Assembly: GCA_002085035.1 (NCBI GenBank)
Contig: MZGM01000081.1
Location: 1-17,636, forward strand
Direction of reading: 5' to 3'
Length of the DNA stretch: 17,636 nt
From: Candidatus Zhuqueibacterota bacterium 4484_219
GTDB lineage: Bacteria > Zhuqueibacterota > JdFR-76 > 4484-219
Below, one piece after another: positions 14,685 to 17,636 of this stretch. Made by a program: the position numbers and the translations under genes. Position 1 is the stretch's first letter. Each line of letters begins with the position of its first letter. The notes under the pieces were generated by a model, which made no database searches, was not told the origin of the DNA, and worked only from the letters and a program-made list of their open reading frames with translations.

Positions 14685-15563
14685 ATGGCTGTTACACTTA
14701 TCGATGGGAAAGCAGTAGCTAACAAAATCAAAGTAGAATTACACAATCGGATTACCCTGTTGAAGCAGAGAGGTATTGTGCCAGGTTTGGCAGTTATCCT
14801 TGTGGGTGAAGATCCTGCATCACAAGTTTACGTAAACATGAAACAAAAAACTTGTGATGAATTGGGTATCCATAGTGAAACTACTCGTTTGCCAGCAGAC
14901 ATTTCTCAAGCAGAATTATTACGACAGATCGACAGGTTTAATTCCGCCAAAGACATTCATGGGATATTAGTACAATTGCCTTTGCCTAAACATATTGATA
15001 CTGAAACTGTAATTGCTCGAATCAGTGTTGACAAAGACGTCGATGGGTTTAATCCGTACAATGTAGGAAAATTGATGGTTGGCAAGCCGAGATATGTGCC
15101 CTGCACTCCTGCCGGAATTTTAGAGCTGCTACATCACTACGGTTTTTACCCGGATGGTAAACATGTGGTAATTGTGGGTAGAAGCAATATCGTCGGTAAG
15201 CCATTAGCTAACTTGCTGTTGCAAAAAACAAAAGGATGCAATGCGACAGTAACAATTTGTCACACCGGAACTACTGATCTTGGTTATTTTACCAGTCAGG
15301 CAGAGATACTTGTAGTTGCTGCTGGGCGACCTGGAGCAGTGACTGCAGAAATGGTAAAAGAAGGAGTGGTGGTTATTGATGTCGGCGTCAATCGGGTAGC
15401 TGACTCCAGTACCACCAAAGGGTATCGGCTGGTTGGAGATGTTGATTTTAACAGTGTTTCACAAAAGGCAAAAGCCATCACTCCAGTGCCAGGTGGGGTA
15501 GGACCGATGACGATTGTAATGTTGATGAAAAACACCGTTATCGCGGCTGAAACCTTAAACTGA
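14685..15563 (+). CDS. folD: Bifunctional methylenetetrahydrofolate dehydrogenase/cyclohydrolase
   Basis: FolD interconverts 5,10-methylene-THF and 10-formyl-THF, feeding purine and fMet-tRNA synthesis. It has 292 residues, normal length. The catalytic YVNMK motif (Tyr49, Lys53), GILVQLPLPKH, DKDVDGF, PCTPAGI, the dinucleotide-binding VIVGRSNIVGKP and the closing PVPGGVGPMTIVMLMKNTV are all present. It lies eight bases after the ymdB-like gene and is followed by tRNA-Arg. Confidence 0.97.
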   Translation: MAVTLIDGKAVANKIKVELHNRITLLKQRGIVPGLAVILVGEDPASQVYVNMKQKTCDELGIHSETTRLPADISQAELLRQIDRFNSAKDIHGILVQLPLPKHIDTETVIARISVDKDVDGFNPYNVGKLMVGKPRYVPCTPAGILELLHHYGFYPDGKHVVIVGRSNIVGKPLANLLLQKTKGCNATVTICHTGTTDLGYFTSQAEILVVAAGRPGAVTAEMVKEGVVVIDVGVNRVADSSTTKGYRLVGDVDFNSVSQKAKAITPVPGGVGPMTIVMLMKNTVIAAETLN

Positions 15564-15599
15564 TATGTTCATTTATTAATCTGACATATTTTTATTTTT
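15563..15599 (+). terminator. Weak hairpin with U-rich tail after folD
   Basis: ATATGTTCA (15563-15571) pairs with TGACATAT (15582-15589) with one bulged base, followed by TTTTTATTTTTG-type sequence up to tRNA-Arg. The stem is A/T-rich and the loop is ten bases, so termination may be partial and the tRNA could be transcribed by readthrough. I found no convincing separate promoter for the tRNA. Confidence 0.4.
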
Positions 15600-15673
15600 G
15601 CGCCAGTAGCTCAATCGGATAGAGCGGTGGCCTCCGGAGCCACAGGTTGGAGGTTCGAGCCCTCTCTGGCGCA
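15600..15673 (+). tRNA. tRNA-Arg(CCG)
   Basis: Acceptor arms GCGCCAG and CTGGCGC pair perfectly. The anticodon stem-loop GTGGCCTCCGGAGCCAC gives CCG, reading CGG. The discriminator is A and CCA is not encoded. A run of seven T follows at 15675-15681, close to the gene end. Confidence 0.95.
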
Positions 15674-15712
15674 CTTTTTTTGTCTGGTACTTCAATTAAA
15701 ATGGAGTGGGTT

Positions 15713-17416
15713 ATGAGACTGTCTCGATATTTTATTCCTACGTTAAAAGAAATCCCTGCAGATGCGGTAGTTAAGAGCCATCAAATAATGCTTCGTGCCG
15801 GACTAATTCGTCCCCTGGCTGCTGGTATTTATTCATATCTTCCCCTTGGCTGGCGGGTAATGAGAAAAGTTATTCAGATAATTAGAGAAGAAATGGACGC
15901 TATTGGAGCTCAAGAATTTTACCTCCCAGCGTTAAATCCGATTGAAATATGGGAAGAAACTAAACGTGCCAGCGATTTCGGGGAAGAAATGTTTCGCTTT
16001 CAAGATCGCAAAAATCGAACTATAGTATTAGCGCCTACCCACGAGGAGATCATTTGTGATATTGCCCGTGGGGAAATCCGTTCTTACAAAGATTTACCCC
16101 AAATTTGGTATCAAATTCAAACCAAATTCCGAGATGAGCCTCGACCACGTTCTGGGGTTCTGCGAGCCCGCCAGTTTATCATGAAAGACTCCTATAGTCT
16201 GGATGTTGATGAGCAAGGATTGGACAAAAGTTATCAACTCCATGCCCAGGCTTATAAGAAGATATTTTCTCGGTGTGGATTGAAGTTTTTTGTTGTTGGC
16301 GCCTCCACCGGTTTAATGGGTGGTTCAGCCTCACAAGAATTTATGCTCGAATCTGAAATAGGGGAAGACGTAGTTGTCATCTGCGATCAGTGTGGATATG
16401 CTGCCAATATCGAAGTGGCTACTGGTAAACTCAAAACTAAAATTCAACAAGATGGCGAATTAACAGAGGTGTACACACCTGATAAACGCACCATTGAACA
16501 AGTCTCTCAATTTCTTAATGTTGAACCAAATAATTTGATTAAATCGCTGATGTATGTAATTGATGGTAGTCCCGTAATGATTTTGATTCGCGGCGATTAC
16601 ACAGTCAATGAAAGTAAGATGATGAAGTTATTTGGGAATAATTTTCGTCCTGCTACCGAGGCAGAGGTTGCGGAAATCTGCGGTGCCAAAGTTGGTTTTA
16701 TCGGCCCAATTGGCTTAATAAAGAGTATCCCAATTTATGCCGATAATACAATTAAGAATCAAAGAGGATTTATTGTAGGTGCTAATAAGGATCACTATCA
16801 CCTCAAGGGAGTTGATGTCCAAAGAGATATTAAAATTCAGCAGTTTATTGACGTGACAACCGTTAACCGAGGCGACGGTTGTCCACAGTGCGATTATTCA
16901 TTGCGTGTTGTGCATGCAATCGAACTTGGCCATATCTTTAAGTTAGGAACCAAATACTCCAAAAGTATGGGAGTAACATTCCTTGATGCGACGGGGCAGG
17001 AGCGACCAATTGTGATGGGAAGTTATGGCATTGGCATAGAAAGAATTATTGCCGCCTTCATTGAGCAACACGCCGATGCTCGAGGGATAATTTGGAATAA
17101 AGCATTAGCGCCCTTCTTAGTTCACCTCATTCCAATCAATTATCGAAATCAAACGGTTCAATTAATTGCTGATAAAATTTATCATAATTTGGAACAAAAA
17201 AAGATACCCACCTTGCTTGATGATAGAGAGGTTAGCCCTGGATTTAAATTCAAGGATGCTGATCTGTTAGGAATGCCAATTCAGATTATTATTGGCGAAA
17301 AGAATCTAAAAAACCAGTGTATTGAACTGAAACTGCGAAAAACAAACGAATCATTCATCGAGCCGTTAGATAAATTTGAGACCAAACTTCAAGAATTACT
17401 TGAGATGATAGAATAA
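15713..17416 (+). CDS. proS: Prolyl-tRNA synthetase (bacterial type with editing insertion)
   Basis: Charges tRNA-Pro and edits Ala-tRNA-Pro. It has 567 residues, matching the ~570 of the bacterial type. In order: MRLSRYFIPTLKEIPADA, GLIRPLAAGIYSYLPLGWRV (motif 1 region), FRDEPRPRSGVLRARQFIMK (motif 2, ~residue 139), an insertion/editing domain (~220-400), paired cysteines (CDQCGY and CPQC), motif 3 (MGSYGIGIERIIAAF) and the anticodon-binding domain (VHLIPINYR ... LLDDREVSPGFKFKDADLLG). ATG 15713 has GGAGTGGG just upstream; the 15647 reading starts inside tRNA-Arg and is wrong. It appears intact. Confidence 0.97.
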   Translation: MRLSRYFIPTLKEIPADAVVKSHQIMLRAGLIRPLAAGIYSYLPLGWRVMRKVIQIIREEMDAIGAQEFYLPALNPIEIWEETKRASDFGEEMFRFQDRKNRTIVLAPTHEEIICDIARGEIRSYKDLPQIWYQIQTKFRDEPRPRSGVLRARQFIMKDSYSLDVDEQGLDKSYQLHAQAYKKIFSRCGLKFFVVGASTGLMGGSASQEFMLESEIGEDVVVICDQCGYAANIEVATGKLKTKIQQDGELTEVYTPDKRTIEQVSQFLNVEPNNLIKSLMYVIDGSPVMILIRGDYTVNESKMMKLFGNNFRPATEAEVAEICGAKVGFIGPIGLIKSIPIYADNTIKNQRGFIVGANKDHYHLKGVDVQRDIKIQQFIDVTTVNRGDGCPQCDYSLRVVHAIELGHIFKLGTKYSKSMGVTFLDATGQERPIVMGSYGIGIERIIAAFIEQHADARGIIWNKALAPFLVHLIPINYRNQTVQLIADKIYHNLEQKKIPTLLDDREVSPGFKFKDADLLGMPIQIIIGEKNLKNQCIELKLRKTNESFIEPLDKFETKLQELLEMIE

Positions 17417-17421
17417 ATAGT

Positions 17422-17636
17422 ATGAAAGAACGAATAAAAAAAATCCATTCTAAAGCTATTTCTTGCTACCGACAAAATCGATACGAGGAGGCAATCCAAC
17501 TATGGCGAAAAGCGCTTGAATTTGATCCCCATGAAGTTGAAATCATGTACAGCCTGGGATTGGTACTTTTTGAACTTAAGCGTTACCAGGAGTCTATAGA
17601 TTATCTAAAAGAAGTCGCTGCTTATTCACCCGATCA
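17422..17636 (+). CDS. TPR-repeat protein, 3' partial
   Basis: The 71 codons visible before the window ends encode two tetratricopeptide-like units: KAISCYRQNRYEEAIQLWRK with ALEFDP, then VEIMYSLGLVLFELKRYQES with IDYLKEVAAYSP. There is no signal peptide at the start (MKERIKKIHS), so it is probably cytoplasmic or an N-terminal scaffold of a larger protein. It begins five bases after the proS stop, in the same transcript. TPR units bind proteins; the specific role cannot be told. Confidence 0.75.
   Translation, partial: MKERIKKIHSKAISCYRQNRYEEAIQLWRKALEFDPHEVEIMYSLGLVLFELKRYQESIDYLKEVAAYSPD

Noticed and set aside
15647..15712. Longer proS reading starting at 15647
   Set aside because: It begins inside tRNA-Arg. 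ATG 15713 has an SD and gives the conserved ProRS N-terminus.
1..17636. CRISPR array, insertion sequence, phage or toxin-antitoxin genes
   Set aside because: No regularly spaced direct repeats, transposase motifs, terminal inverted repeats or paired toxin-like genes are visible.

Overview
This window comes from an AT-rich bacterial chromosome. It carries flagellar genes, six tRNA genes and a long run of translation and RNA-metabolism genes. No plasmid, phage, insertion-sequence or CRISPR signature is visible. The organism is flagellated and uses Shine-Dalgarno (SD) initiation. The block infC-rpmI-rplT-pheS-pheT-(zapB-like)-zapA-rny-ymdB-folD-proS, together with the FlgM and FliD types, suggests a less-studied lineage, perhaps a candidate phylum around the FCB group. 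That placement is inference from gene order and protein style and is held with low confidence.

Layout. (1) 1-4201: end of a flagellar operon: a large 5'-truncated FliD filament cap, a FlgN/FliT-like chaperone, FliS, a second FlgN/FliT-like protein, and a FlgM-like anti-sigma factor whose sigma-binding part is duplicated. (2) 4232-5316: a consensus promoter drives tRNA-Ala(GGC), which ends at a strong terminator. Next come a divergent pair of small genes, a minus-strand zinc-ribbon protein and a possible plus-strand membrane microprotein. A second promoter then drives tRNA-Gly, -Cys, -Leu and -Val, followed by another terminator. (3) 5332-11501: thrS, infC, rpmI, rplT, pheS and pheT, closely packed. 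(4) 11520-15563: zapB-like and zapA, a structured RNA/terminator element, rny (RNase Y), ymdB-type phosphoesterase and folD. (5) 15600-end: tRNA-Arg(CCG), proS and the start of a TPR protein.

The main surprises are these. Both thrS and pheT carry an out-of-frame internal loss of roughly 45-50 codons. In each case a recognisable remainder of the same protein continues in another frame, so either the genes are broken or the assembly lost about 130-160 bases at two places. infC almost certainly starts at a conserved AUU codon. Between zapA and rny lies a long imperfect hairpin whose 5' arm copies the 3' end of 16S rRNA (ATCACCTCCTT) and whose 3' arm resembles a perfect Shine-Dalgarno sequence; it ends in a U-tract just before the rny ribosome site. 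Four promoters share an exact 17-base spacer and the -10 hexamer TATATT, and two of them lie so close to their genes that very short leaders are predicted.

Functionally, region 1 serves export and capping of the flagellar filament and its transcriptional checkpoint. Regions 2-5 supply tRNAs, three aminoacyl-tRNA synthetases, IF3, two 50S proteins, division-ring factors, the main endonuclease of mRNA decay and one-carbon metabolism, a typical growth-linked housekeeping cluster.
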